The translations under genes and the position numbers were made by a program. Positions 54,745 through 64,000 of a stretch of 64,000 bases of DNA are shown here, piece after piece. This DNA comes from Bacteroidota bacterium. Its GTDB lineage: Bacteria > Bacteroidota > Bacteroidia > Bacteroidales > VadinHA17. Location of the stretch: NCBI GenBank assembly GCA_029547705.1, contig JAKPOU010000063.1:62001-126000 (forward strand), written 5' to 3'. Numbering within the stretch: position 1 is the first letter of the stretch; each line of letters begins with the position of its first letter. The notes under the pieces were generated by a model. The model searched no databases and was not told where the DNA came from. It saw only the letters and a list, made by a program, of their open reading frames with translations.

Positions 54745-56016
54745 ATGAATATTCTTATCCTGGGTTCGGGCGCAAGGGAGCATGTCCTTGCATGGAAACT
54801 GACACAGAGCAAAAAAGCTGGAAGGATCTTTGCCGGTCCCGGTAATGCTGGTACAGCCGCAGCCGGAACAAACCTGGCGATAGATCCCTGCAGGTTCGGT
54901 CAGGTGAGGGATGCAGTGCTTGCAAACGATATAGGAATGGTGATAGCGGGCCCGGAAGCACCGCTGGTTGCGGGCATACATGATTATTTCCTTTCCGATC
55001 CCCTGCTGAAAAACATTCCCCTTATCGGTCCCTGCAGGTCGGCTGCGCGCCTTGAAGGCAGCAAGGATTTCGCAAAGGCATTTCTGATGCGTCACGGCAT
55101 ACCCACATCGCGCTACCGGACTTTCAACAGGGCGACTGCACATGAGGTACCTGAATTTCTTGCCACTCTCCGGAGTCCTTATGTTATTAAGGCTGACGGA
55201 CTGGCTGCGGGCAAGGGTGTTCTGATAATCGACGACATTAATGAGGCGGCCGCTGAGGTAAATGCCATACTGGACGGGAAATTCGATTCCGCCGGGGAAA
55301 AGGTTGTAGTGGAACAATTTCTGAAGGGCATCGAATTATCGGCTTTTATCCTTACTGACGGGAAATCCTGGAAATTGCTTCCTGAAGCAAAGGACTACAA
55401 GAGGGCCGGAAGCGGGGATACCGGACTGAATACGGGGGGAATGGGTGCTGTGTCGCCTGTGCCCTTTGCCGGGAAGGAGTTCATGGACAAGGTCAGGGAC
55501 AGAATAATTGAACCAACGATGAGGGGGCTTGCCGAAGAAGGCATTGTATACACGGGATTCCTGTTCTTCGGACTGATGAATGTTGACGGCGATCCCTACG
55601 TGATTGAATACAATGTCCGCATGGGCGATCCTGAGGCGGAGGTGGTTATTCCCAGGATAAAGTCGGATCTCCTGGATCTGCTTGAAGGTGTTGCGGAAGG
55701 AAATCTGTCGGAACGCTCCCTTGAAACTGACAGCCGCTTCGTTACTACCGTCATGCTTGTATCAGGAGGATACCCGGGAAGCTACAAAAATGGGATGGAG
55801 ATAACGGGACTGGAAAAAACAAGCGATTGCGCCGTTTTCCATGCCGGAACAAAAGCGGAAGGGGAGCGCCTGCTGACCTCCGGGGGGAGGGTCCTGGCAG
55901 TGAGCTCATGGGGAAAGAGCCTGAATGAGGCCCTTGAAGGATCATACAGCAATGCGGCACAGATTTCCTTCGCCGGCATGTATTACAGGAAGGATATAGG
56001 ATTTGACTTGAAATAG
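54745..56016 (+). CDS. purD: Phosphoribosylamine-glycine ligase
   Basis: A 423-residue GAR synthetase, the second step of purine synthesis. It starts MNILILGSGAREHVLAWKL; the ATP-grasp part has YVIKADGLAAGKGVLII, VVEQFLKGIELSAFIL, NTGGMGAVSPVPF and VIEYNVRMGDPEAEVV. The C-terminal FAGMYYRKDIG region closes the fold. The length is normal. It is followed 3 bases later by the DUF6427 gene. Confidence 0.97.
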   Translation: MNILILGSGAREHVLAWKLTQSKKAGRIFAGPGNAGTAAAGTNLAIDPCRFGQVRDAVLANDIGMVIAGPEAPLVAGIHDYFLSDPLLKNIPLIGPCRSAARLEGSKDFAKAFLMRHGIPTSRYRTFNRATAHEVPEFLATLRSPYVIKADGLAAGKGVLIIDDINEAAAEVNAILDGKFDSAGEKVVVEQFLKGIELSAFILTDGKSWKLLPEAKDYKRAGSGDTGLNTGGMGAVSPVPFAGKEFMDKVRDRIIEPTMRGLAEEGIVYTGFLFFGLMNVDGDPYVIEYNVRMGDPEAEVVIPRIKSDLLDLLEGVAEGNLSERSLETDSRFVTTVMLVSGGYPGSYKNGMEITGLEKTSDCAVFHAGTKAEGERLLTSGGRVLAVSSWGKSLNEALEGSYSNAAQISFAGMYYRKDIGFDLK

Positions 56017-56019
56017 GAC

Positions 56020-57015
56020 ATGTTTTCAAAATTATTCAGGGGAACCGGACCGGGAGTGATATTCCTGATTGTTGTCATCCTTGCACTCATGTGGATCAGT
56101 GCATTCATTGAGCCCGGAACAGGTGAGGCAGCTGTATATGAATCCGATCCCATGCCGCTGTATGCTGTTGTAAAGATGATAACCGGTCCGAATGTCTGGT
56201 CCGGACTGATATTCACAATGCTGGTACTGATATTCGTCCTTTTCCTGCTGGTCAATTTCAACACATCGGTATTTTTCATCGGGGAACGTACCTTTTTCCC
56301 GGCCTTCATGTATATTCTCATGACCGCCCTTCTGCCGTTCAATCAGGTTCCCAACCCCGTCCTTCCGGCAATAGTATTCCTGATGCTTGCCCTGAAACGG
56401 ATAATGGGATCCTACCGCAAAGCCGGAACCGCATTCAATTTTTTTGACGCCGCCCTCTTCATCAGTACCGGGTCGCTGTTTTACGCGAATCTCATCTGGT
56501 TCGGGGCAGTGGTGTTCATCGGTATTATTTTATTGAGATCTGGAAATATTATTGAGATAACAACATCTGTAATCGGCCTTGCCACACCCTACATTATCCT
56601 GGCCGGCATCTACTACGTTATCGGGAAGGACGTCAGTCTGCCGGTTTCCGTGTTAGGGGAGAATCTTTTTGCTGAGCCGGCTGAATTTGCACTTTCGAGA
56701 ATTGAAACGCTTACCCTGGTCTTTACGGGACTGATGATACTTACGGCTGTGGCTTTTCTGCTGAAAATGATCGACAGCAGGAAAATAAAATCACGGAAGA
56801 CTTTCTACCTCCTGCTGTGGGTGATGATAATCACGGTTGTGGTGTATTTCACAGTGCCTTCGGCTTCAGCGGAACTGCTGTGGATTTTTGCAATACCTGT
56901 TTCATACATCCTGTCACACTATTTCATTTTCGTCAGGAAAAAGGTTGTCCCTGAGATCATGTTCAGCGGTTTCTTCCTGCTGGTTTTACTGGTTCAGGTT
57001 CTGAGCCTCCTTTAG
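56020..57015 (+). CDS. DUF6427-family membrane protein
   Basis: A 331-residue hydrophobic protein with about ten TM helices. The N-terminus MFSKLFRGTGPGVIFLIVVI and the middle block FNFFDAALFISTGSLFYANLIWF are characteristic of Bacteroidota DUF6427 proteins, whose function is unknown. Adjacent to purD (3-base gap), so probably cotranscribed. No catalytic motif is evident. Confidence 0.85.
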   Translation: MFSKLFRGTGPGVIFLIVVILALMWISAFIEPGTGEAAVYESDPMPLYAVVKMITGPNVWSGLIFTMLVLIFVLFLLVNFNTSVFFIGERTFFPAFMYILMTALLPFNQVPNPVLPAIVFLMLALKRIMGSYRKAGTAFNFFDAALFISTGSLFYANLIWFGAVVFIGIILLRSGNIIEITTSVIGLATPYIILAGIYYVIGKDVSLPVSVLGENLFAEPAEFALSRIETLTLVFTGLMILTAVAFLLKMIDSRKIKSRKTFYLLLWVMIITVVVYFTVPSASAELLWIFAIPVSYILSHYFIFVRKKVVPEIMFSGFFLLVLLVQVLSLL

Positions 57016-57140
57016 TTGTCTTTTCATTCGGCGATTTCCACTTTACCGGGATTTCCGCCTTGTAAACCGGCTGTTTGTGTTCTGCCGCAATCCTGCCTGT
57101 GGGCCCGACCGTATTATTTGCCGTGTCCTTAACCCGGAAA

Positions 57141-57575
57141 TCATTTTATCATTGATACCACTCCGACTCCCGAACCTTTCAGTCCGCCGGTGAAATCGAA
57201 GCTTAGCTGGTATATTCCGCTTTTGTTGCAGATGAAGTCGATGAAGGCATAGGTTTTCCCGGTTTCGGGATCCAGGGATGAGAGTACCATTTTATTTGCA
57301 TCATCCTTAAGGTTCAGATACAGTAAACCCTCCGAATCCTCCGAGTTGCACAGGGAAAACCTGTATTTGGTATTCTTCCAGAGCGACATCTGGGTTTTGT
57401 ATCTTGGTTCTCCCGGATTGTCTGTCTTCCCGAGCTGAATCCTGAAATCCTTGAGATATCTTGCATCGGGTCCTGCATTCTGGACACAGTTGCTCACCAG
57501 GAGTTCTGATGACTGTCCGTATGCCGTGATGCATGCGGTGATCATCATAATGATCAGTGATAGATATAACTTCAT
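57141..57575 (-). CDS. Small secreted protein of the ABC-transporter operon
   Basis: A 144-residue protein with a signal peptide (MKLYLSLIIMMITACITAYG). The rest is beta-rich (YRFSLCNSEDSEGLLYLNL; TGKTYAFIDFICNKSGIYQL) with conserved-looking Cys residues and no family I recognise. It begins 1 base after the lipoprotein stop, so it is the third gene of a unit with the ABCG-like transporter. It may be a periplasmic partner or cargo of the transporter (inference). Confidence 0.7.
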   Translation of the reverse strand: MKLYLSLIIMMITACITAYGQSSELLVSNCVQNAGPDARYLKDFRIQLGKTDNPGEPRYKTQMSLWKNTKYRFSLCNSEDSEGLLYLNLKDDANKMVLSSLDPETGKTYAFIDFICNKSGIYQLSFDFTGGLKGSGVGVVSMIK

Positions 57576-57576
57576 G

Positions 57577-58491
57577 TCAGTTATTTAAAACCAGTTTATT
57601 GCGAATGTTTCCGGTAATCTCAACCAGTCCGGCCAGCTGTTCATCGCTCATTTCGACATTGCTCGTTTCTGTCTGTTCAACAACAAGTCCACCGTCCTTT
57701 TCAATGCTGACAGGATCACCCAGGCTGTATGTTATTTTTACATTCCTGAATTTTTCCCTCATATCCTGAAGATAACCGCACAGTGCCCTGAATTCCGTAT
57801 CCCGTTCACAGTACGGTGCCGCAAGCATTATGAGATCGTTGAGAATAATTTTCTGTTCACCTATCCTGTCACGGAGAACCGGATGGGGATATTCCCTGAT
57901 GACCTGTGTTGCCAGATACTGGCCTTCGATCCACACTCCGATTATCATAAGTGCAGACAGATGCCCCCTTCCGTTATCCCGGAGATATTTGTCTATCCTT
58001 GTATAGGAGTCGATGGACAGGAACAGGAGGGAATCCAGGTTGGACCGGTTGAGGGACAGCCTTCTGATTGCCTCAAAATCAAAAAACTGGCCGACTTTCA
58101 GACCTTCCGCAAGTTTCTTGATGTCAGAAAGAATATTGATTGCAGTAGCTGTCTTTTCATACATGTTCAGATAACCCAGGTCGGCCCCCAGGATTCCCAG
58201 GGCCAGCGCCTTGTCAAAATCCGTTGGCTGCCTGTTTGCATTTATTGATGAAGCCAGATAACCGGGCGAATAGGGTACGGACAACATCTGAAGAAGATTT
58301 GCAATCTCAACCGGTGAGGCGATATTGTTTGAAATATCAGCTATAGCTTCAGCACTTAATTTTTCAGCCTCACCCAGAGGGATTGAATCATCCTCGGGAA
58401 AAACAAACCCGGAGCTGTTTTTCTGGGAATTTCTGCATGAGACGGATAATATAAGTGAAACGATCAGAATAAAAAATAAGTTTCCTTTCAT
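57577..58491 (-). CDS. Lipoprotein of the ABC-transporter operon
   Basis: A 304-residue protein. The leader MKGNLFFILIVSLILSVSC gives a lipobox Cys19. The mature part is mainly helical (SPVEIANLLQMLSVPYSPGY; ALALGILGADLGYLNMYEK; HLSALMIIGVWIEGQYLATQ) with no recognised domain. Similar helical lipoproteins accompany ABCG-like transporters in Bacteroidota. It lies 42 bases after the transporter, with a TATATTTG element (58511-58518, minus) that may allow separate transcription. Confidence 0.75.
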   Translation of the reverse strand: MKGNLFFILIVSLILSVSCRNSQKNSSGFVFPEDDSIPLGEAEKLSAEAIADISNNIASPVEIANLLQMLSVPYSPGYLASSINANRQPTDFDKALALGILGADLGYLNMYEKTATAINILSDIKKLAEGLKVGQFFDFEAIRRLSLNRSNLDSLLFLSIDSYTRIDKYLRDNGRGHLSALMIIGVWIEGQYLATQVIREYPHPVLRDRIGEQKIILNDLIMLAAPYCERDTEFRALCGYLQDMREKFRNVKITYSLGDPVSIEKDGGLVVEQTETSNVEMSDEQLAGLVEITGNIRNKLVLNN

Positions 58492-58510
58492 CAGACTACA
58501 TTGAATAATG

Positions 58511-58518
58511 CAAATATA
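58511..58518 (-). promoter_or_regulatory. Possible internal -7 promoter element before the lipoprotein gene
   Basis: TATATTTG on the minus strand, 20 bases upstream of the lipoprotein start and inside the 42-base gap after the transporter gene. No -33 element is clear. Confidence 0.3.
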
Positions 58519-58533
58519 TAAAAAAGTATTTAA

Positions 58534-61500
58534 CTATTTACTTATTAATCGTTTTCGGGTTTTAAATTTTTCAAGAGAACCGATGGCCCGGGCAAGAAGG
58601 TTGAAATACAATATAAGGTACAGAAAGAGGCTGTTGATAAGTACTACCCTGATATTGAACCTGTAAGTATCAATATTTTTTCCCAGGAAATATTTGGTCG
58701 GTGCGAAAAAATGAGTTCTGAACGACAATACTCCCTTTTTCACCGGATCCAGGTAGACCGGATCCACGTTCTGGATTATTGAATTGTTGTAGATGAGCAT
58801 TTTATGCCGTTCAAAGTATTTTGTGACTATCTGTTCCAGCTGGTAATTATAGTGCTGATCCTGCAGTTCGTTCAGTTTAGCAGAGTTCAGGTTATAGAAT
58901 CTGTCGCGTGTTTCGCTTGCGGAGTTGAAGCGCATGCTGAAGATTTCATCCAGGCGGCTGAGGTATGAGTTCAGTGAGTCTGCAATTCCGCTGCTGAATG
59001 CTTCGGGGCTGAGTGAAGCAATATGGCCGAATTGCGGCACCTTGTAAACATCACTTATTTTTATCATTTCGTTTTTCAGGAGAATCAGGTCGCTGCTCCA
59101 TTTTTCCGGCCTGGCCGGGGTTTTGCCTGCGGTGCTGGCCGGGACATTTTCCCGGGGAATATCCGACAATCTTCTTTTCAGTTCCGGAATCCGGTAAACC
59201 CTGTTGAAATCGGATTCGCTGATTTTCTTCTGAAGGGAATAATATGTTTCCCCTTCGCGGTTGTATTCGGTGGTACTGTAGCGGTTGTTCCTGAACTGCG
59301 TGAGCATGAGGGCCTCATAGGTCCAGCGGGTGGGCATCAGTTCCGCCAGAAAGGGCACTTTCCCGACATTTCCGATTTTCCTGTTGAGCTTGTCGAAGGG
59401 AAACATGGCCCCGCTCAGTACCATCATCGGTATGATGAGAAGGGGTATTATAATATAAATGGTTATTACGGAGTTAAATGCCGAAGAAATATTCAGGCCG
59501 AGCATATTGGCGCAGAAGGATGTACTGAACAGGGCGATCCAGTAGTACATGAAGAGCCCCCTGATTCCCAGTACGGGATTGGCCACTGCACAGAACAGGA
59601 AGGTCTGGATTGCCGAAATGATCAGCATCACGCTGACCTTTGAAAGAAGGTAGCTGCTCCGGTTCAGGTTCAGAAACCTTTCCCTCCTGAGTATGTTCCT
59701 GTCACGGAAGATCTCCTCCGCACTAATCGTAAGTCCGAGAAAGAGTGCCACAATTATGCCCATGAAGATGTAGATGGGAATATTTTCATTTTCCGCGAAC
59801 AGGTAAACATCTGAATCGGGATCGGGAATATATCTTATTATAAAGGAAAGGATGAGTCCGAGAAGGGGGGCCACGGCAAGAGTGAGCAGAAGATACTGGC
59901 GGTTTGCCAGTTTGCTTTTCAGGTCGCGTGAAAGGTAAATCCTGAACTGCTGCAGTACGGACGGTCTGTCAAGGTTGCTGGGCGGTTTTTCCGTTTCTTC
60001 CGCTTCCGGCGGCAGGGGGAATTTTGCCCGGAACAGTGATGCCCATTCCGACGGTTTTATCTTTCTCTTTTCGGTATATTTCCCGAACTCGTCAACCACC
60101 TGTGTTTCGATAATACTGAATATCGTTTCGGGATTTATATTCCCGCAGGAAGGACATTCCCCGACGGATGCATTGATCTGTGCATCGAGAGTCTTGAAAT
60201 AGATAACTGCATCCACGGGATTGCCGTAGTATGCCATGCTGCCCCGCTGATCCATTATCAGGATATTGTCGAACATCTTGAATATTTCCGATGAGGGCTG
60301 ATGTATCACGGAAATAACGAGTTTCCCCTTAAGGGCCAGTTCCCTGAGCAGGTCCATCAGGTTTTCGGAATCCCTTGATGACAGTCCGGAAGTGGGTTCG
60401 TCAAGAAGCAGAACGGATGGTTCCCTGATCATTTCCAGGGCTATGTTCAGCCTTTTTCTCTGGCCGCCGCTGATAACCTTGTTATGGGGAGATCCCACCT
60501 TCAGGTTTCTTTTTTCAAAAAGCCCCAGATTCAGAAGAGTCTGTTCGACCTGAGAAATTATTTCTGCTTTTGTTTTGTTTTTAAAGCACAGGCAGGCAGC
60601 ATAATAAAGGTTTTCAAAAACTGTAAGGTCCTCAATCAGCAGGTCATCCTGAGGCACATATCCCAGGACACCCTCGGGGAAAGTGTCACTATTGATGTCA
60701 AGTCCGTTTACCCTTACTGAGCCCGCTGATGGCTTAACGATTCCTGAAACAAGATTCAGCAGTGTCGTCTTGCCCGATCCGCTTCCTCCCATAATCCCGA
60801 TGAGCTGACCCTGTTCCGCGGAAAAGCTCACATCGTCAACTGCCGGATGGCCCTCCACAAAAAAGTATGACAGATGTTCAACCCTGAAGGAAATTTTATG
60901 AGCAATGGTTTCGGAAAGGAATCTTGAACTGATATCACTGTAGTATATCGGGTATCCCTGGGCAGATCTGAGCGAGCCGCCCTTGGGAAAAATGTAGATA
61001 TTTCCTGAGAATATCGGGAGGCCGTTCAGCTTCAGCTGTTCTCCGGATATATATTTCATGAAGAGCAGGTCAACGCTTGCCACTCTCAGGCATACCAGCA
61101 GCGTACCGGGATATCCTGCCTCCATGTTTTCACAGACCCTGCATTTATGGGCACCGGGATGGAAAAGCAGTATGGACGGATCAGACAGGTTTTCCGTTTC
61201 ATTGTTTGTAACGAAAATCCCGACTGATCTGAATTCCTCCGGGGGGATATTGAAAACCTCCGCAACGGTATTGATGATATTCATTCTTTGCGGGGTGAAG
61301 CGCCGGTCGGCATTCACCAGCTCGAACAGGCGCATCAGGGTGATAACCTTCTGTTCCCCGTTAAGTGTCCGGTTGATCTTTTTGCATATGGCCAGTATCT
61401 TGACGGAATCCCTGACTGATGGTTTTACATTTGTGTCCTTGGAGTCCTCACTGTCATTCACAGGGCCGGCATGTTCATCGAAAAGAGCCAGGTACTGACT

Positions 61501-61632
61501 CACGTTTTCACTGCTGAGCTGCCTGACCAGGAAGTTTTTCACATATTCCCGTTCACTTGCCAGCATACCCCCGTCCTGCTTGACAATCAGGGCAAATAAT
61601 TCCATCAGGGCCTTCAGAATTTCTTCACTCAT
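58534..61632 (-). CDS. ABCG-like ATP-binding/permease fusion with TerB-like N-terminus
   Basis: A 1032-residue fusion. Residues 1-140 are helical and TerB-like (LMELFALIVKQDGGMLASER). Residues about 150-260 include a Cys pair (HKCRVCENM) and an FHA-like beta region. The ABC domain has Walker A GSGSGKTT (about 280), signature ISGGQRKRLNIA (about 385), Walker B VLLLDEPTSGLSS and H-loop ISVIHQPSSE. Near 492 a zinc-ribbon-like CPSC appears. About seven membrane helices follow between 575 and 760 and one more near 1005-1025, with a long extracytoplasmic part between the last two. ABC before the TM domain is the ABCG order. First gene of a three-gene unit; the substrate is unknown. Confidence 0.85.
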   Translation of the reverse strand: MSEEILKALMELFALIVKQDGGMLASEREYVKNFLVRQLSSENVSQYLALFDEHAGPVNDSEDSKDTNVKPSVRDSVKILAICKKINRTLNGEQKVITLMRLFELVNADRRFTPQRMNIINTVAEVFNIPPEEFRSVGIFVTNNETENLSDPSILLFHPGAHKCRVCENMEAGYPGTLLVCLRVASVDLLFMKYISGEQLKLNGLPIFSGNIYIFPKGGSLRSAQGYPIYYSDISSRFLSETIAHKISFRVEHLSYFFVEGHPAVDDVSFSAEQGQLIGIMGGSGSGKTTLLNLVSGIVKPSAGSVRVNGLDINSDTFPEGVLGYVPQDDLLIEDLTVFENLYYAACLCFKNKTKAEIISQVEQTLLNLGLFEKRNLKVGSPHNKVISGGQRKRLNIALEMIREPSVLLLDEPTSGLSSRDSENLMDLLRELALKGKLVISVIHQPSSEIFKMFDNILIMDQRGSMAYYGNPVDAVIYFKTLDAQINASVGECPSCGNINPETIFSIIETQVVDEFGKYTEKRKIKPSEWASLFRAKFPLPPEAEETEKPPSNLDRPSVLQQFRIYLSRDLKSKLANRQYLLLTLAVAPLLGLILSFIIRYIPDPDSDVYLFAENENIPIYIFMGIIVALFLGLTISAEEIFRDRNILRRERFLNLNRSSYLLSKVSVMLIISAIQTFLFCAVANPVLGIRGLFMYYWIALFSTSFCANMLGLNISSAFNSVITIYIIIPLLIIPMMVLSGAMFPFDKLNRKIGNVGKVPFLAELMPTRWTYEALMLTQFRNNRYSTTEYNREGETYYSLQKKISESDFNRVYRIPELKRRLSDIPRENVPASTAGKTPARPEKWSSDLILLKNEMIKISDVYKVPQFGHIASLSPEAFSSGIADSLNSYLSRLDEIFSMRFNSASETRDRFYNLNSAKLNELQDQHYNYQLEQIVTKYFERHKMLIYNNSIIQNVDPVYLDPVKKGVLSFRTHFFAPTKYFLGKNIDTYRFNIRVVLINSLFLYLILYFNLLARAIGSLEKFKTRKRLISK

Positions 61633-61678
61633 CGATGCTCAGTGCTATATATCTTGCAGACGCATCTAAGTTATAAAA

Positions 61679-62788
61679 CTATTTCTTTTTGAGAGAATGT
61701 TTTACGAATTTTCTTTGTATCCAGCCCGGTAATATTATGCTTCCGATTATTAAATAAGGATAGTAGCTTATTATTCTCCAGATAATTGTTATTGCAAGGG
61801 CCAGGCCCACGGTATGCTCGGGGCCGGCAGGAATGACATCGGTTATATAGCGCCCCAGTATGACTTCGGCAAATCCGCTTCCCCCCGGGGTGGGGCTGAT
61901 GATCATCATGATCCAGGTGACCAGCTGGCGTGCAAAGATCAGCAGATGGTCCCTTATTTCAAAGAATGCAACCAGTATTGCATTTATCACAAAATACCTG
62001 GATGTCCATGAAAGGAATGTTGCCGTAAATGCTTTTATCCAGAAAAAAACGGATTTCCTTTTCAGTTCCCCGGAGCTGGAAATAATGTCATCTCCTGCCT
62101 TTTCGGCTGAAGCTTTCCATTTTCTCAGCACGGGCAGCCTGAAGATCCAGACAAGGATCTTCTTGATCTTTTCCGGATCGGCGAAAAGACCGTATCCTAC
62201 CAGGACCACCCAGGCGAGTATTATTGAGTATCCTGCCACAGCCACAATGACAAGGTTGTTCAGAAGGGCGGGGCCGGTGCCCTGGAGAGAGGTGGTGAAA
62301 AGGACATCTTTTCCGACGATAAGAAGGATGAGCGGGAACATTATCACGAAATACAGTTCATCCAGGAAGGAAGTTGCAAGTACAATGGAAGTGCTCCGGC
62401 CTACTGAGATGTCTTCCTTGTGGATGAAAACAACAGCCACGGCAGTGCCTCCCACGGTTGACGGAGTAATTGCCGAGGTAAATTCCCAGAGCATGATTAC
62501 CCTGAATGCCTGTCTCCAGGTAAGGTCCTTTTCTGACAGTACCCGTATCCTGATCATATAGCCGAGGTCCCTTCCTATCATGAAGCATATTGCTATGAAG
62601 AGCCAGAATACTGACTGCCATGTGAGCTGGAGATAACTCAGCATTTCCCGGCTGATCTCCCGCGATATCAGCCAGGCAACCACCGCCAGTCCGATCAGAA
62701 CGGGAATGATTATTCTGGCGGGATTCAGTTTCCTTACCAGTTCAAAATCTCTTTCCTCACTCACAGTCTGCCTGTTTATTTTTGCCAC
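61679..62788 (-). CDS. Flippase-like (LPG synthase TM family) membrane protein
   Basis: A 369-residue integral membrane protein of the lysylphosphatidylglycerol-synthase TM (UPF0104) group, with about eight helices. Family blocks are ISREMLSYLQLTWQSVFWLF, WEFTSAITPSTVGGTAVAV and MIISPTPGGSGFAEVILGRY. Such proteins flip or modify lipids, but the catalytic domain of MprF is absent here. The start overlaps the end of the GH78 gene by 13 bases, so the two are translationally coupled. Confidence 0.85.
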   Translation of the reverse strand: MAKINRQTVSEERDFELVRKLNPARIIIPVLIGLAVVAWLISREISREMLSYLQLTWQSVFWLFIAICFMIGRDLGYMIRIRVLSEKDLTWRQAFRVIMLWEFTSAITPSTVGGTAVAVVFIHKEDISVGRSTSIVLATSFLDELYFVIMFPLILLIVGKDVLFTTSLQGTGPALLNNLVIVAVAGYSIILAWVVLVGYGLFADPEKIKKILVWIFRLPVLRKWKASAEKAGDDIISSSGELKRKSVFFWIKAFTATFLSWTSRYFVINAILVAFFEIRDHLLIFARQLVTWIMMIISPTPGGSGFAEVILGRYITDVIPAGPEHTVGLALAITIIWRIISYYPYLIIGSIILPGWIQRKFVKHSLKKK

Positions 62789-64000
62789 TCAAAAATATAG
62801 GTTCCTCCCGGAATTTCCGCCACGGAAGTCTCATTTCCGATTTCTTTCCCGTTCATCCTGTATTTTTCCGCATGTCCGGGTATCATCACCCTGGCTCTGC
62901 TTCCGTAAGGGATCCCTACTTCCATATGAAAGCCGGCATCTGTCATTTTCCAGTTCACCCTGACGGTGCCGTATGGTGTTTCCTGGGATGTATTTGCCCA
63001 GCTTATTCCTGAGGGTATCTGGGGATCTATTATAACCGATCTGTAGGCACATTCCGTTTCGTCATTCTGTATTCCCCCCACTGCCTGGTAAAACCACCGG
63101 CCGATTCCGTTGTAGCAGTTATGTATCCTGCTCCTGGCACCGTTCCAGTGCTCCCATGTCGTGGTGGCACCGTTGCCGAGCATGTACAGGTATCCCGGAT
63201 AGTCCCTTTTAAGCAGCATGGACCGGAAGAGGTCTGCCTCCCTGTTTTTTACCGCCCACTCGGTGAAAACCGGTATTCCGACAAGCCCGCATGCAAAATG
63301 GCCTCCGTACCTGTTTAGTATCACATCCCTCAGGTTTTCCCTTACTGTTCCGGCAAGGCTGTCAGGAACGATACCGGCAAGCAGGGGATACGTGAGATCA
63401 ATCTGGGAAGCGCTTCCGTAAACTGATTTTGCGGCATCATAAAATGTGTTGTGAATAAGGTTTTTCAGGGACCGGCGTTTCAGGCGGTATGTTTCCGAGT
63501 CATGTGTTTTTCCCAGTACGGCGGCAATTTTTTCCATTGTTTCATAGCATACGGCTATAAAACAGTTATTGACCAGGTTTACTGAAGCGGGATCGGTCTG
63601 GTCAACTCCTTCCGGAACGGCCCAGTCACCCAGGTACCAGTTCCTGTAATCCGTATCGGGCCATCGTTCAAGTAGGCCGCGCGGGGAATACTTTTCCACG
63701 TATCCGAGCCATTTCTGCATCACCGGGTAATATTCCGAGAGAATTAATTCATCACCGTAGTTCATGTATGTTCTCCATGAGGCGGTGATGATGAATCCGC
63801 ACCAGTAGGGACCTCCCCCGGCGTTGTAGGGATTGGGTGCGGTATGCGGCATTCCCCCGTCTTCACGTATGCAGTCGGCCCATGCCTGCAGCCAGTTTGA
63901 ATAGAGTGGTGCAAGAGGGAACATTATCTGGGCTGTCTCGGTGGATGCGTTTCCGTCACCACCGTATCCAAGCCTTTCCACCGAGGGGCAGTCGACCAGG
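62776..64000 (-). CDS. GH78 alpha-L-rhamnosidase, partial (5' end beyond window)
   Basis: The frame is open to the right edge, so the N-terminal domains are missing. The first visible residues LVDCPSVERLGYGGDGNAST match the GH78 catalytic block, which usually reads DCPxRxERLGWTGD. The (alpha/alpha)6 barrel continues with PYWCGFIITASWRTYMNYGD, LGDWAVPEGVD and TTTWEHWNGARSRIHNCYNG. The end is the beta-sandwich that closes the family (YGTVRVNWKMTDAGFHMEVGIPYG). The enzyme releases terminal alpha-L-rhamnose from plant or bacterial glycans. It is the upstream gene of the flippase-like protein. Confidence 0.9.
   Translation of the reverse strand, partial: LVDCPSVERLGYGGDGNASTETAQIMFPLAPLYSNWLQAWADCIREDGGMPHTAPNPYNAGGGPYWCGFIITASWRTYMNYGDELILSEYYPVMQKWLGYVEKYSPRGLLERWPDTDYRNWYLGDWAVPEGVDQTDPASVNLVNNCFIAVCYETMEKIAAVLGKTHDSETYRLKRRSLKNLIHNTFYDAAKSVYGSASQIDLTYPLLAGIVPDSLAGTVRENLRDVILNRYGGHFACGLVGIPVFTEWAVKNREADLFRSMLLKRDYPGYLYMLGNGATTTWEHWNGARSRIHNCYNGIGRWFYQAVGGIQNDETECAYRSVIIDPQIPSGISWANTSQETPYGTVRVNWKMTDAGFHMEVGIPYGSRARVMIPGHAEKYRMNGKEIGNETSVAEIPGGTYIFEWQK

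Noticed and set aside
59023..59643. 206-codon antisense frame opposite the ABCG-like gene
   Set aside because: The ABC gene is complete and well supported; the antisense product has no recognisable domains.

Overview
The window looks like a chromosome segment of a Bacteroidota bacterium, probably in or near Bacteroidales/Marinilabiliales (order-level placement is inference). The evidence is a type IX secretion sorting domain, FecR/STN signalling, DUF2723 and DUF6427 membrane proteins, GH92 and GH78 glycosidases, lipoproteins with a Cys lipobox, and repeated TAnnTTTG (-7) promoter elements with few Shine-Dalgarno sites.

Layout. (1) 1-8.5 kb is a visibly AT-rich accessory segment. It holds the end of a helicase-nuclease of the type III restriction Res type, a GNAT-TPR protein, and a Pif1-like helicase split by a complete IS21-family element whose borders can be fixed to the base. 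A YqaJ-type exonuclease and an IS3-type transposase relic follow. Long imperfect inverted repeats resembling integron attC sites separate some of these genes. (2) 8.5-22.5 kb holds a GH92 glycosidase with Gln where the family usually has its catalytic Glu, a HicAB pair, McrBC, and a two-gene SbcD/SbcC-like (YhaO/YhaN-like) unit whose ATPase carries in-frame minisatellites, a transmembrane hairpin and a large C-terminal extension. (3) 22.6-33.4 kb holds envelope and secreted proteins, tRNA-Leu(CAA), dxs and an OmpA-like lipoprotein. (4) 33.4-37.8 kb is a minus-strand operon with an ECF sigma factor and FecR anti-sigma factor between two paralogous carboxypeptidase-regulatory-like proteins, only one of which has an STN domain. 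(5) 38-45.3 kb holds a radical SAM enzyme, an MNT-HEPN toxin-antitoxin pair bounded by a 108-bp direct repeat of the end of the radical SAM gene, and two tandem penicillin-acylase-type Ntn hydrolases. (6) 45.3-49.8 kb is the core translation block rplM-rpsI-rpsB-tsf followed by pyrH-frr, with a terminator and a 33-bp tandem repeat in the tsf-pyrH gap. (7) 49.9-57 kb is a plus-strand run: guaD, a frameshifted 3-methyladenine glycosylase, a DUF2723 protein, a polysaccharide deacetylase, purD and a DUF6427 protein. (8) 57.1-64 kb is minus strand: an ABCG-like fused transporter with a lipoprotein and a secreted protein, then a flippase-like membrane protein overlapping a GH78 alpha-L-rhamnosidase that runs off the right edge.

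How it fits together. The first 22 kb has the character of a defence and DNA-processing island (Res-like enzyme, helicase plus exonuclease, HicAB, McrBC, SbcCD-like) crossed by mobile elements. The remainder is mostly housekeeping and envelope biology. The candidates for something undescribed are the SbcCD-like pair, the sigma/FecR cassette without SusCD, the helicase-exonuclease unit, the GH92 active-site variant, and the duplicated radical SAM tail around MNT-HEPN. Several gene starts were moved downstream on promoter, overlap or domain evidence.
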